DNA of 64,000 nt, taken from Elysia chlorotica. Taxonomy: Eukaryota > Mollusca > Gastropoda > Plakobranchidae. The notes below the pieces were generated by a model, which saw only the letters and a program-made list of their open reading frames with translations, was not told the DNA's origin and did no database searches. The translations under genes were made by a program, and so were the position numbers. Of this stretch, positions 1-10,164 are shown piece after piece (the stretch's first letter is position 1; each line of letters opens with the position of its first letter). The DNA is taken from the NCBI GenBank assembly GCA_003991915.1, contig RQTK01000009.1:1086649-1150648 (forward strand). Reading direction: 5' to 3'.

Positions 1-1331
1 TGAGGACTGAAAGTGTTAAAATATGAACTGAATATACCTGACTCTTACAATATACAAAAAATGAACAACCAAGGAATGCTTACAAGGAGTGATACAAAAA
101 TATATCCAGATCTATATTAGTTTTATGAAGCTTTTTTATGTCGAACCCTGCATTGATGTTATGTTTAATTAGGTTCATCATAATATACGATGATACTCTA
201 CATATAAAACAAAAATATAATAATTTATAAAAAGACTACCTAGCATTGACATGTCAACAAGCTATAGTATAAGAACAAACCAGAAAAATTTGTGAGATTT
301 TCCTGGATCAAAATGGATCGACACGGACCAAGCACCCCAAGCACTGCTGCTAACGTTTCTGATAACACAAGCACTGAGGTGACAAGCTTCTTGCCCCACA
401 GAGACCCATTGCCAGCGCTAAGGATAATGTCCCTTGTCGGCTCACTCAGCTGTTAACCTGTGTACAGGCTGTCACCCTGACTCACAAATTGCTGAGAGCA
501 TGGACAAGAGAGAGGAGGACGAGGATGAAGACGAGAAAGAGGAGAGGAAAGAAGATAAAACATATCTTAAGAGAAGGAAAAATTCTCACGTCTTGAATTA
601 CATATTTAAAACTAAATAAAAATAAATGTAAGATGAAAAAAAAGTGTCTTAAATAAGTCCTTTGATAAAGGAAGGAAGGAAAAAAAAAAACTTGCATGTA
701 AAAGCACAACTTTCTGATGATCCCTTTATTAATATAAAAACAATATTTTAAAAAAAAAAGTAAAGAATAAAAGTAATTCTGTAAAAGGCTGATGTATTAA
801 AAAAATCACACATGTTAGTATACATTTTTGCTTTAAAAGAATTGTTTAAATAAAAACCAATAGATGTAATTGATGTTGTTTTACACAATTGACAGTAGGA
901 CAAAGCAATATAAATTTTTTACTGCTATGATATGCCGAATCGTAGATTGATAACTTTGGGTTGACTTTTTTCAAAAGGTATCTGACTAATATTACTCCTT
1001 TTGTACTATGAAAGCTGAAAGAAAAAACAGTGTTTTTATCTAGAGGTGTTTTAGAATCTAACTCTAAAAAACAACATTAAGCTCATTGCACTCTGTAATA
1101 TGAGATAAAATTGAAAGAAAAGATTAATGATATCTTGTTCTCGCTCATTATTTTCGTAGGCAAAAAGAAAACAATAAAATAAATATTTTTTACTGCAGTA
1201 TATATGGCAAACTTTTCTCTCTGAATTGAGATCTATTGCTCAGCGTAGAAATGTTCGTTTTGCTTAAAACAGACCTCCGCACACAGAGCAATATACCATA
1301 GGAAGATTCGAGAAGAAAGGACAACTCCTGT
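1..1331. other. AT-rich non-coding stretch
   Basis: I see no supported gene here. A 47-codon frame starting with ATG at 313 and ending at 456 has fairly coding-like composition (Ser/Thr-rich) but no splice-site or domain support. A Glu/Lys-rich frame around 500-618 is low-complexity purine-rich sequence. Confidence 0.5.
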
Positions 1332-1526
1332 TTACAGCGTGGGTTTGAGCGAGGTGTCAGGCTTGACCTTGTAGTGCTTGTCGAATTCCTCCACCTCCTT
1401 CTTGATCTCCTGCTCCGTGTAGGGGGGAGGGTGCAAGATCGGATGCGCTTTTGGGAAGTTCTCCGGGTGCTGGTGGAGCTCAGCGTCCACAAGAGCTGGC
1501 GTGGTACTTTTTCCGATAGATGACAT
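1332..1526 (-). CDS. Small hypothetical protein, 64 aa, or last exon of a longer gene
   Basis: I do not recognise this protein. It is reported because the frame is clearly GC-rich (many codons ending in G or C) inside AT-rich DNA, which is strong evidence of coding selection. Three in-frame ATGs exist, at 1556, 1544 and 1526. I chose 1526 (MSSIGKSTT...) because the codons upstream lose the GC bias. The protein is soluble, with a His/Pro-rich middle (HPILHPPPYTEQE, about residues 26-38) followed by a charged, helix-prone stretch (EIKKEVEEFDKHYK) and a C-terminus of SLKPTL. There is no signal peptide or membrane segment. An acceptor-like TTTTGTTTAAG lies just upstream on this strand, so the frame could instead be the 3' exon of a longer gene lying to the right. 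Confidence 0.5.
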   Translation of the reverse strand: MSSIGKSTTPALVDAELHQHPENFPKAHPILHPPPYTEQEIKKEVEEFDKHYKVKPDTSLKPTL

Positions 1527-1699
1527 TTGATATTGAAAGGTCATGTTAAACTTCATAATTTTAATCTTAAACAAAACAAAACCTTTTAAGCTCAGAAAGC
1601 TACTTATTGGTCTTTCAAACCAATTGTCTTTTTTTCAAATCCGGGTGTTGCAAGTTCAATTTTGGACTTTGTTTCGCGCTTCTCATCACTGTGATGTAC

Positions 1700-1880
1700 A
1701 GTACTTGGAAGAGTATAGCTCAGTGGTTACAGATTTGTGTCCATTAAACCAAAGACCAGGGTTCGAATACTGGTCAGTGCAGGTTTGATTTTCGCTCTTT
1801 TCTTTCTCATCACCGTCGATTATATTGTTTGACATGACTTTCAAAGTTGAAAAGCGACGTTAAACTGCCATTTGAGCTTT
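1700..1880 (+). repeat. tRNA-derived SINE
   Basis: The head looks like a tRNA gene. An A-box-like TAGCTCAGTGG sits near 1717 and a B-box-like GGTTCGAATAC near 1760. The body ends in GCGACGTTAAACTGCC near 1865, the ACGTTAAAC tail seen in other copies in this window. It cannot be a functional tRNA because the acceptor-stem halves do not pair. Confidence 0.6.
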
Positions 1881-2262
1881 TCTGTACCGCGTTTTTTTAT
1901 GTTGAAAATTAAGTTAAACTTCATAAGTTACAAAATTAGGAAAAAAATAATCTCAGGACTTTGTATCAAATAGGTAGGATACATAAAACTTACACACTGA
2001 CATATCCCTAAACATTCACGTAACCTCACACCCACGAATCCTATCATACCACCATTCTTGTCATAAAACAACTCTTTTGTGATTCGAGGGTTGGTTTTAC
2101 AAAGAGGGTTGACTGTTTACACATTAAAATTATGATTTAAAGTATGCATCGACAATACATCTCAGCGTGAGTCGAGCAGCAATAAGTAAAATTGGGTTTT
2201 GTTAGATTTACCCGCCGCTCGGCAGACTTTGCCAACCAGAACCAGACTATCGCAGGTGGCTG

Positions 2263-2543
2263 GGAGGCGCTGTGGCTGAGTGGGGCTGTGGCTGGACAAA
2301 AGAAATTTAAAATGTATCATCAACAAAATTATGCGTTTGGTCTGAAGTGAAAAATGAAGACTTTAATACTTTCTTAATGAATGTCTCAGATTAAATCTGA
2401 ATTAATTTAGTTGAGATGGATAAAGGTAACGATACAGGGAGGCGCTGTGGCTAAGTGGGGCTGTGGCTGGCCTGGTGTTTGTTTTGTTTTAAACACACAT
2501 GTATTTACTGCGCAGTCCAGCCACAGCCCCACCCCAGCCACCA
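2263..2543 (+). repeat. Two SINE-head-like repeats plus an inverted fragment
   Basis: A GGGAGGCGCTGTGGCT block occurs at about 2263 and again at about 2437. Each is followed by GTGGGGCTGTGGCTGG (2281-2296 and 2455-2470). The same 16 bases occur inverted at 2518-2533, so the second copy can fold into a 16-bp hairpin. The rest of 1881-3030 shows nothing I can support. Confidence 0.45.
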
Positions 2544-3028
2544 ACGACAGTCTGGTTTTGGCCTCAGACCCATGATAAGCTAAGGTGCATGACGTCATTA
2601 GTTATAGTTTGTACTTAGGCCCTACTTTCCGAGGCCTTTAATAGGACTTGGCCATGTTCATTATTATTTATACCAAAAATCTTATCTCATTTTATGTTTG
2701 TTTCTTGTTTTTGTTTTTTTTAATCGAGGGGTCCTCTTTAATTCAGATTGGATGTAACAAATAAACTGACTGTAATGATCCATCATGCTTAGTCGTGATT
2801 TACATTGTTCCACAAGTTCAACTCCGCAGAGCATGACGTCATCGGCTTTGTGACAGGCCGAAAAACTTTCTTGGTCTTGCATAGTTTATGGTAATGATAA
2901 GATAACTCCACTTTATTTATTGCCCTTTATACCAGCCATTGTTGTTATCCAGAGTTCGTCAACCGATTTATAATGGAAAAATAAATCAGAACAAAAAAAT
3001 TCTCTGTCTCTCTGCTCGCACACACTCT

Positions 3029-3168
<140 letters not shown>

Positions 3169-3439
3169 TCCCTGTCTGTATCACGTTATTTTGTGTAAGT
3201 TGATAATGATACTGTATGCCATTGTTTTGATCATGTAACAAATTTTTTTTTAAACTGCGGCCAACCTTTAGACTAATTGTTATACATGCACAATATGATA
3301 CCATTCAATGAAGACAGATACACTAAAGGCGCACTGGCACGTGCAAAAGACTTGAATCTAGGTAGCCTGCATTTGGAAGCTCGTTAGAAACGTCCATTCC
3401 AAAACTATGTGGAGTTTTACATTATGGCACCGGTTTACT

Positions 3440-3530
3440 TACTACCCTATATGACATGGGCGCGGGTCGAACCTGCACTCTCTATGCAGCACATAATTAT
3501 TCGCCTTGCACAGACAGATAGTTCACTTCG
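3440..3530 (-). repeat. SINE fragment (tRNA-like head)
   Basis: On the minus strand a B-box-like AGGTTCGACCCGCGCC is preceded by anticodon-arm-like sequence. It is truncated and degraded. The remainder of 3169-4089 holds no feature I can support. Confidence 0.4.
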
Positions 3531-4988
3531 ACTCTTTAACAAAAATTAATTTTTGTTTTTGTCTACTTCGATGGCTTTGCCTGTAGCAACTTCGCTACTG
3601 ACCTTTGCTTTATTAAGTATGCCAAGCCTATTTATATATCGTAGTTATATATCGTAGGCAACGAGAGTAAACGAATTTTCGATAGAAATTTTTCTTAGCC
3701 ATCTATTGCTAATTATGACGTCATGTTTACTGATTTATTGACAAAACCATTCGTGATAACGAAAATGCCTTTTGCGTTTCATACACTTGTTTTCTCTGCG
3801 CCATATGCTTTGAGTTAAATTAGTGACTGTTTAATTATATTATGAGAATAGTCTTTTACGTTTCCCCTATCTCATTCTCTCTGTGTTTTAATAAGGAATC
3901 AAACACCAGATTTTCTACTTTTTAGTATAGAGCTCCACTGACTAAATTGTGTGGCATCCTGTATGCACAGCTTGATCATAAACTATTTTTACATAACACA
4001 TGGGCTATCTCGCAAAATTAAATTAGAGTAGAGTATAATTATGATGTGGTCGGAACACACAAGAGGTTGACAGTAAAAATACTGAAAGTAGAGACAAATA
4101 TCAAGATATCGGCATTTTTGTTGTATCAGCAGCCTTTGACACAATCAACAGATGTCATCATCTTGAAATAGTCAAGTCAAATGTCGACGAAAATGAATAC
4201 AGACTGAGACAGTTCCTTTTGCGTAATACAAATATTGAAAAACGAGTAAATGGTGCTACATCTACAGTATTTACAAGTAATGTCGGCACTCCACAATGGT
4301 ACAGATAAAGCCCAGTTCCTTTTCAACCTCTATTTAGAACACGCACTTAATAAGTTTGACTACATTGCCAGAGCCAACATCCTCATAATCGAAAAGAAAT
4401 CCCAAAAGGAAGTAGCATAGCCGACGACGTAGATTTTATTCGGCAAGATTACATCGATATCAACAAAATTCAAGAAACCTTGAGAAAAAAAAACATGAGA
4501 AAATACCAGTTGAAACTCAACACACAAAAACAGTAATTCACACCAATACAAAAAGGAGAAGAAGGGGATGGAGAGAGTAAGAAAGTGGGATGACTTATAG
4601 ACGACAGGAAAGATGTAGAAAGAAAAAAGCAATTTTAGACTGTGGTCCTTAACAAATTAAGCAATGTAATGATGGTTAGAAGGAAGCAAGATAAAAACAC
4701 CAAAAATAAAACTTATATCAGTCCCTCCTGAAATCAATAATCCTCTACAACTGCGGAACCTGGGGGCTCACTTTAACGAAGAAAGAGAGCTGAAAACAGC
4801 TGAAAAAGATACAGAACATTGGACGCCCCTCTTAAATAAACAAATCTCATCAGGCAAGAAAAACCCTTGTCACTGCAGATTCTATCGGCTCGTTGGAGCC
4901 TCTTTGGTCACATGCTACGAAGAGAAGAGGATATTCCCGCTAATGGAGCAAAAAGAGCCTATTTTTACCCCCCGCAGAGACAACTTAA

Positions 4989-5720
4989 GTCTATTACACA
5001 CCTACAAGCTGATCCACGGATCTGCATGACAAACTGATTTATCAAACAGATCCATGGATTTGTTTGAGCTAGGTGTGTATCCACACCACGCAAGTAAATA
5101 CGCAGCAAAACAACTGTCATGGTGGAAAACATGAATACCGACGATTTGCTGGTTATGTTGTGCTTTCTTTAAAAAAAAAAGGACAAAATAGACAAAAGAA
5201 AGATTGGTTGAAAAGGGAGCAGCTAGGACACACGAATGTTCTGTGTGAGCCTTTGCCTTATCTAGAAGATGTCCATACATTCCTTCGAATGGATGAGAAT
5301 TCTTATTTGGAATTACTTAATCTAGTGCAAACAAGTATTGAAAAACAAACAACGGTGCTTCGCTCGCCTATTTATCCACACCAAAGACTAACGGCAACGT
5401 TTAGATATTTGGCCACTGGAGCTACATACCAAGACATCAAGTTTTTAACTCGTATCTGGCACATTCATTGGGCAATATCACTGCCCAAAACGTGCAATGC
5501 AATAATAATATGAAGCTCTGTCAGCTGAGTACTTGAAGTTAAGCGCTTCTATATTATACTGTTTTTCGCCGGTATTCATGTTTTCCACAATGGCAGTTGT
5601 TTTGCTGTGTATTTACTTGCGTGGTGTGGATACACATCTAGCTAAAAAAATCCATGGATCTGCTTGACAAATCAGTTTCACATGCAGATCCGTAGATCAA
5701 CTTGTAGGTGTGTAGCAGAC
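4989..5720 (+). mobile_element. Internally deleted PIF/Harbinger element with ~155-bp inverted arms
   Basis: The left arm (4989-5143) and right arm (5567-5720) are inverted copies, about 90% identical by eye, starting GTCT and containing TACACACCTACAAG. The flanking trinucleotides are TAA (4986-4988) and TAG (5721-5723), consistent with the TWA target site of Harbinger elements after one mutation. Between the arms is only the N-terminal third of a HARBI1-like nuclease. The insertion lies inside the C-terminal coding part of the LINE described separately, so the Harbinger element is the younger of the two. The right arm repeats the transposase start region in reverse, which suggests formation by inverted duplication and deletion. 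Confidence 0.85.
5119..5542 (+). pseudogene. HARBI1-like transposase, N-terminal fragment
   Basis: An ATG at 5119 lies inside the left arm and opens MVENMNTDDLL. After a poly-A tract (5171-5180) the frame changes and continues as WLKREQLGHTN, FLRMDENSYLELLNLV and RLTATFRYLATGATYQDI. This matches the region before the DDE catalytic core in Harbinger nucleases. A second frame change near 5460 leads to TCNAI..EALSAEYLKL, where the usual first catalytic block would soon follow. The sequence breaks into the right arm just after this. The catalytic domain is absent, so the copy cannot move by itself. Confidence 0.75.
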
Positions 5721-5993
5721 TAGGTCGTCCTAAAACAACCCTGCCAACGGTGCTTAACAGATATCCAACACAAATACAATATCCAAGTCAACTAAACACG
5801 GATGACGAACCGGTCAAGATTGCAGATTATAGCAGATGGAAAACAGAAATGGAGAGAGCTCACATCATGGACCGAGAAAGCTCCCGACGGAGAAATGGGA
5901 CGCGCCAGGACCATAAGTCAGTTAATTCATAACAGGCCTTAAAAAGTTACACCTGATTTACAGGTAATTGTATGGAAAAAATGCAGATCTTAC

Positions 5994-7118
5994 CTCCTGA
6001 TCAAGCCACTGTGTAACCAATGTGCAGTTTCTTCTCTTCCAGATATCAAAAGCTGGCATTCGAGACATCACGCCTAATAGCAATGTTATTGGAGGGACTG
6101 TAAATCTAATATTGTTAGTAGAGTCGTAAAAGCACGTAGGTTGTATGCGACGAGAGAGTTCTTCGCCTTTACAAATATAACAGAAAATATTCATGTACCC
6201 CTTTATATTCAAATACGTGTTGTTGAGCTGTAGACAAAGATCTATCATCTCTGCTTGACAATTAAGATCATCATAGTTCTCGGGCTGATTCCGATAACAT
6301 GTTGTTGGTGTCCTCCTTGAGAGAGAATCTTCGTAGATCACAATGCAGGTGCGAATAAGTCGGGCAGCTATGTCCAGAAACTGTTTAAACGATGTCAAGG
6401 TGTACATTTCCTGGTAATGTTGGCAAATGATTTTTATACTCCAAGGTGAGGCTACTCTGTTGTGATACTCACTTAACGTGGCTTCAGATTCCAAATCTAA
6501 CCCATTTGAATTGATATCATAACCATTACATATGGCACAGAATCTGTTTTTAAATACGAGACCAGTGTGAACATCTACAAAAGGGAAGATTGACTCCGTA
6601 GCGGAATCATCACCGATTTCGTCTTCACAAAGTTGTTTAGTTTCTAAGAAGGCAGACTGGACGGAACTATCAGCGAAGTATTGAGAATCATACGAAGGTG
6701 GGCAGCTTGCAATTTGTAGATAATCTTTGCGATGGTAAGGTATGGGTCCGCATCGGATTTGCTCTTGGAGTGATAGAAAACTTGGCTTTTTGTATGATGG
6801 AAAACTTAGTGGCGACCCCAACTCTGTCAGCTCGAAGGATCCGTTGGGGTGCACGATTCCTTCAGGGCAGCACGTATCTAGTAAAGAACAAGTTGGATCG
6901 CAGTCACACTGGAAACAGGGTGGTCTCTCGCAGTCATTTTCCGCATACAGGCGGACTCTGGAGCCATTGGCACACAGCAGCCCACAATGGTGGACGTGTT
7001 GATATTTCCAGTTCTCCTTTTGCTCAAAAGGGTTGCTTTGTGCTGTGCAATGTGCTGGAAAGGACCAAAGAACCGCGAAGAAAAACACGGCTACTTTTTG
7101 CTTTTTTTTCATTGTCAT
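5994..7118 (-). CDS. Secreted Cys-rich ectodomain, first coding exon of a family-B-like (adhesion/Methuselah-type) receptor
   Basis: The exon encodes 375 residues and ends at a perfect donor, CAGGAG|GTAAGA (last base 5994, phase 0). ATG 7118 opens a signal peptide (MTMKKKQKVAVFFFAVLW..., cleavage probably after about residue 26). Residues about 62-85 hold a compact cysteine cluster (CERPPCFQCDCDPTCSLLDTC) resembling the somatomedin-B-like N-terminal module of these receptors. Near residue 195 is the signature KNRFCAICNGYD, matching the 'YRNxxCAxCN' motif found in many lophotrochozoan receptor ectodomains. Further Cys pairs follow, plus N-glycosylation sequons such as NNT. No transmembrane segment is present here; by family analogy the 7TM exons lie downstream on the minus strand, beyond the left edge. 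The LINE and Harbinger element would then sit in its intron. A plain secreted protein is the alternative. Receptor type is inferred from motif memory only. Confidence 0.65.
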
Positions 7119-8395
7119 TTTTTAAATTATAATTTCAGTTCAAATCATTAGTGCAACTTCTGTCGAAAAAAAGAACATCTATTGCACAATTAAAAGAGGC
7201 TAAAATTCCAATTCAAATTATTATTATTTTTTTTTTCAAATATGGGAGTGATTATACTGATGCAAAATGTATAATAAAAATTCTTTTTTGTGGCGAAAGA
7301 GAATTTTTCGAGATAGACTCAATACTGTTACATTTTTCCCCTGAAAAATAATTTGATTTCAATTAAAAGGCTCAAGTAAATCGAAACTTAAAACAAACCA
7401 CAACAAAATACTGTTCTGAAAGGTAATGTAATAATACGTCTATTAGTATTGTTCTAAAATCCAGTTTCATCAGCTCTCATAGATCAATATGACTGAGAAA
7501 ATCTTTTGATCAAACATCTGAAACTGCCGTGGTGCGGTGTGGTTTCTCTAAGGCGCCATGCGAGAAAGCTTTTTTACTGCATGATAGAATACGCCCGACA
7601 AAATTAGCTCGATTATTGTTTAAGCAAGCAAGGAAAAGGACAAAAATAGCATCTCAACATGATCACATTACTATAATCTTATTCTGTTGCTATGATTGCA
7701 TTTCAAGTCAAAACTGCAATATTAGTTTCAATGAAACTTTAGCAATCAAAGCAGCCAATTTTTCACTGAAAACTTTGTCCATCTAGATCTTTGTAGATGC
7801 GTGACATATATCGAATTACCAACTAATCAGACAAAATGCATACTCTGAGGCCGTCAGAAGCAATTGTGATAACCTAAAACTTCAAATTACTTGGGGGAGG
7901 GGGGGGGGAGATAAAAATGTATGAAAATTCCTATCTTGGTGCGACATTTTTAACCAACATTTATGGTCAAGAAGAATTTTTGCGCTTAAAAAAGCTTTAC
8001 GCTTCATTGAGACTAGATCATTTCAATGATAGAGCTACGTTTCATATTACGGTATAACTGTAAAGAGATAGGCAAAGATGCCTAATTATGGGTTTTTAAA
8101 TATAACAAAACAAGTGGCAAGTCTCGGGTATTTTAAAATTATGAAGTGATGATGGAGTTGATCATAACTGTTTTATACACAAATGCACTTTTCTAAATTG
8201 TAATATTATAATCCATGTTTCGCGTTATCATATCAAAGAGCAGGCAATATAAATGCCGACAATCTTCACAAGTTTGAAAAATATTTCATGTTCCACGTGT
8301 GTTTCTTCAACTTAGTCGTTTTTACGCTAAAGCGACGTCTTCACATTTTAAATTTTGTTTGTTGCAATATATTGGAAATCCTGATCAGCCAGACT
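7119..8395. other. Non-coding, AT-rich
   Basis: This is the 5' flank of the receptor exon. I see no gene, RNA or recognisable repeat. The short open frames at 7151-7351 and 7529-7786 have no coding bias and no splice signals. Confidence 0.5.
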
Positions 8396-8396
8396 T

Positions 8397-8410
8397 TTAT
8401 ATAAAAGAGA
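8397..8410. promoter_or_regulatory. Self-complementary TATA-like box
   Basis: CTTTTATATAAAAG is a perfect 14-base palindrome containing TATATAAA, so it could direct initiation on either strand. No recognised gene begins just downstream: a CT microsatellite follows on the right and non-coding sequence lies on the left. Weak support only. Confidence 0.25.
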
Positions 8411-8454
8411 TCTATAATGACGCGAGCATGCGCTGTAGCCTGTGAGAACCACCA

Positions 8455-8589
8455 CTCGTGTTAGCACTCACTCTCGTGTTTTCTCGCTCGCTCTCGCTCT
8501 CTCTCGTTCTCTCTATCTGTTGCTCCCTACCCCCTCTCTCTATCTCTCTCTTCATTTCTCTATTATCCTTACTTATCTCTCGCTCGATC

Positions 8590-8645
<56 letters not shown>
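8455..8645. repeat. CT-rich microsatellite
   Basis: An interrupted CT-rich stretch ends in a pure (CT)n run at about 8594-8641. Confidence 0.95.
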
Positions 8646-8701
8646 GCTCTCACTCTTTGGCTCACTCTCACCCTCTTCTCCATCGATTCCATCTCGCCCC
8701 T

Positions 8702-8945
8702 CCCCCCCAATACTGAAAGCAAAATAAGGAAGATACATTCCCGTAAGATAAAAGTAGTTATGTACAGTATTTATTGAAAAACAAATAAGAACATACAACA
8801 ACAATAACTACAAAGAATTAACTCACCCCCAAACACTGAAAGCAAAAGAAGGAAGATACATTCCCGTAAGATAAAAGTAGTTATGTACAGCATTTATTGA
8901 AAAGCAAAAAAGAACATACAACAACTATAACTACAAAGAATTAGA
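8702..8945. repeat. Two-copy tandem duplication, ~122-bp unit
   Basis: The block containing ACTGAAAGCAAAA, GATACATTCCCGTAAGATAA and ACTACAAAGAATTA occurs at about 8702-8823 and again at 8826-8945 with only a few differences. It is a simple local duplication next to the CT tract. Confidence 0.9.
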
Positions 8946-9221
8946 ACATTGAACAATGATGTCTGCTACGTTCTTTTTAAGACGTAGAAATGCACAGTGT
9001 TTGTATCCAACTTTAAGAAAGAAAAATAGCACAATATAGCGAAGAAGGCAGGAGCTTAATTTGTAATAATGCTCTTTTCTGGACATGATACTACTGGTAA
9101 CTTTTGTTTTTCAACCCACTCAACATTCCATAAGCACTGATAATTTAAGTAGCACTAGTCTTGCTATGCTTAGCCGGCCAAAGATTCGGTTAGCAATCGT
9201 TATTTTTTATCAAAGGTGAAG

Positions 9222-9469
9222 ATGGTAACGAGAAAAAAATTCCATCCTGAACTCCTTGAATATTTTGGGGAAGATTGTGTTGAGATTGTAGAATGCGAGA
9301 ACATTCAGAACACGTATGTACTTTTAAAATGGTAAAGTATTTTTCTTCAAACAATGAACACAATTTAACACTAATAAATAACAGTAATGTGTGTTCCTTT
9401 CTGCAACAATACAGAGTTTATCTCAACTTTCCAAACTTGAAGGACTTTGTTGTTTTGAAGTCACAATAA
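9222..9469 (+). CDS. Possible two-exon microprotein gene, 48 aa
   Basis: Exon 1 runs from ATG 9222 to 9313 and ends AACAC|GTATGT. Exon 2 runs from 9415 (after TTTCTGCAACAATACAG) to TAA 9467-9469. The phases fit: exon 1 leaves two bases and exon 2 supplies one, making a Thr codon. The product would begin MVTRKKFHPELLEYFGE, contain DCVEIVECENIQ, and end VYLNFPNLKDFVVLKSQ. It is acidic in the middle, with no signal peptide or membrane segment. An AATAAA lies at 9678-9683. I do not recognise it. Support is the good splice pair and consistent phase; the risk is chance, since the exons are short. It could also be part of a longer gene. Confidence 0.3.
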
Positions 9470-10164
9470 TATTCCGTGAGAAAACAAATACATTTTGTTC
9501 GCAAAATGTATGAAAAGTCATTTATTCATCTTTTTTAATACTATAATGTTGATTATGTAAATTACACTGTGGTTTGAAGTAAACAGTTACATTTGTGAAG
9601 AAGGTGACGCACCTGAATATTCAAAAAGGACAGGTTTTCTATTTTAGTGTATTTATGACTTTACCACATGATAAAGCAATAAATTAAAAATCCCACTTTA
9701 GATTTGAAGAGTTAAATGGCAGAAATTGATTTAAAAAAACAAAATAATGCAAATTATAAGAAATCACTTGCAGTGCTCCTCACAAGGACGTCTTACATGC
9801 TCAAGCTCAAAGTTCTTTTTTCTTTGCTTATTTAAGTAAACTTAGGAGTTAAACATTGTTTATCTTATTCTTTGAGATATTAGCCAATATAATTTCATTA
9901 TACGTCATGCTCTATTTGTGTGAGTTGAGATACTCTATTTAATCGTTTGAACAGTTACTGACGTGACACCACCTTTTAGATAATAAAGTATCACAATAAT
10001 CATGGAATGGATCAATCAGGTTTAGGCCTATAGTTTGTCTATATTTAGCTTGTTTTTTAGTAAAGCTCTGTCGACGAAATAAGGCACTTGATAAGACTTT
10101 GCTGCTGATTAATCACTCCCTAATTATAATGCGAGACTGTAGAGTTAGAAAGTCTCTATTATAA
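9470..10164. other. Intergenic
   Basis: Apart from the AATAAA at 9678-9683 I see nothing that can be supported. The right end would be the 3' UTR of the minus-strand gene ending at 10165. Confidence 0.4.

Larger units (their letters stand above)
4090..5935 (+). mobile_element. Decayed non-LTR retrotransposon (LINE), split by a DNA transposon
   Basis: Translation between about 4110 and 4300 gives a reverse-transcriptase palm segment: AAFDTINR (the first catalytic Asp region), then RLRQFLLRNT and FTSNVGTPQ, where GTPQG is the usual conserved block. A second block near 4415-4480 reads as ADDVDF (the catalytic YADD region) followed by YIDINKIQETL. Near 4745-4980 the C-terminal part is recognisable as NCGTWGLTLT, LEPLWSHATK and PPQRQLK. 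The frame resumes after the inserted element, at about 5724, with GRPKTTLPTVLNRYP, a typical C-terminal motif of this RT group. Several frame changes and stops make it non-functional. Neither end is preserved, so the family within non-LTR elements is left open. Confidence 0.75.

Noticed and set aside
313-456. 47-codon Ser/Thr-rich frame from an ATG
   Set aside because: No splice sites, domain or clear codon bias; kept only as a note in the stretch description.
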